Shown: one piece after another, positions 5,208 to 5,336 of the stretch
Numbering within the stretch: the first letter of the stretch is position 1
Layout: every line of letters begins with the position of its first letter
Origin: Hyphomicrobiales bacterium
GTDB lineage: Bacteria > Pseudomonadota > Alphaproteobacteria > Rhizobiales > Xanthobacteraceae
DNA: 5,336 nucleotides
Direction: 5' to 3'
NCBI GenBank assembly: GCA_021730825.1
Contig: JAKFYO010000337.1
Span: forward strand, 1-5,336
Translations under genes and position numbers: made by a program
The notes under the pieces: generated by a model
What the model was told of the DNA's origin: nothing
The model's input: the letters and a program-made list of their open reading frames with translations, nothing else
Databases searched by the model: none

Positions 5208-5336
5208 AGTTTGATTCGCAGAAGACATATTATGGAACATAACCACATAGGCAGGTCTAAACAGGCTCGAATTTCGATCAAATTTGAATCATCTCCAGCG
5301 GCCGATTTTAACGCCACGCAACCATAGTAGCGCTGC
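5208..5336. other. AT-richer intergenic stretch upstream of mazG, no gene seen
   Basis: No ORF here has a believable start and composition. It holds a perfect 10-bp palindrome TCAAATTTGA (5278-5287) and, on the minus strand, a lone -10-like CATAAT (5234-5229) without a fitting -35. The mazG promoter is expected in or beyond this stretch. Confidence 0.4.

Noticed and set aside
5229..5281. mazG promoter candidates on the minus strand (CATAAT at 5234-5229; TTGATC at 5281-5276)
   Set aside because: The -10-like box has no -35 at 16-18 bases, and the -35-like box is followed only by TAGACC/AGACCT at the right distance. Neither is good enough to list.
5272..5286. Possible FNR/FixK box (TTGAT-N4-ATCAA)
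   Set aside because: The left half TTGAT is present on the minus strand but the right half reads ATTCG, so the dyad is not there.
5111..5317. 68-codon open frame on the minus strand running into mazG
   Set aside because: It reads through the mazG leader and into mazG in another frame. There is no recognisable product, and the mazG start and ribosome site are convincing.

Overview
The window reads as an ordinary chromosomal segment from an alphaproteobacterium, most likely of the Hyphomicrobiales (Rhizobiales; Bradyrhizobium/Xanthobacter-like). This rests on the gene order ntrX - D-amino-acid aminotransferase - hfq - hflX followed by mazG, which is typical of that group. It also rests on the NtrX subtype, on the protein sequences themselves, and on GC-rich coding DNA with normal third-position bias. 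I see no insertion sequence, prophage, CRISPR array, tRNA or rRNA, and nothing suggests recent transfer.

Left to right on the + strand: the 3' part of ntrX (response regulator of the NtrY/NtrX two-component system, cut by the left edge); then, with its ribosome site overlapping the ntrX stop, a class IV PLP aminotransferase with the residues of D-amino-acid transaminases; then a 171-base gap holding a plausible promoter and small stem-loops; then hfq (87 aa RNA chaperone); then hflX (ribosome-associated GTPase), which starts at a TTG directly after the hfq stop and in the same frame. On the - strand, mazG (nucleoside triphosphate pyrophosphohydrolase) is followed two bases later by an unrecognised six-helix membrane protein. 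That gene runs into the end of hflX tail to tail, with a 12-bp overlap of the coding regions. The last 164 bases, upstream of mazG, hold its leader with a GC-rich stem-loop and an AT-rich stretch, but no gene.

The + strand block combines nitrogen/redox-type transcriptional control (ntrX), D-amino-acid metabolism, post-transcriptional control (hfq) and ribosome rescue (hflX). The hfq-hflX pair is a widely conserved stress-linked unit. mazG cleans up non-canonical or excess NTPs and shares an mRNA with the membrane protein.

I did not find a new biological system. The points most worth checking are the junctions. hfq and hflX are fused in frame except for one amber codon. A perfect 10-bp stem lies in the first codons of hflX. 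Tandem stem-loops lie in the hfq leader. The NtrX AAA+ domain lacks the GAFTGA loop needed for sigma-54 contact.
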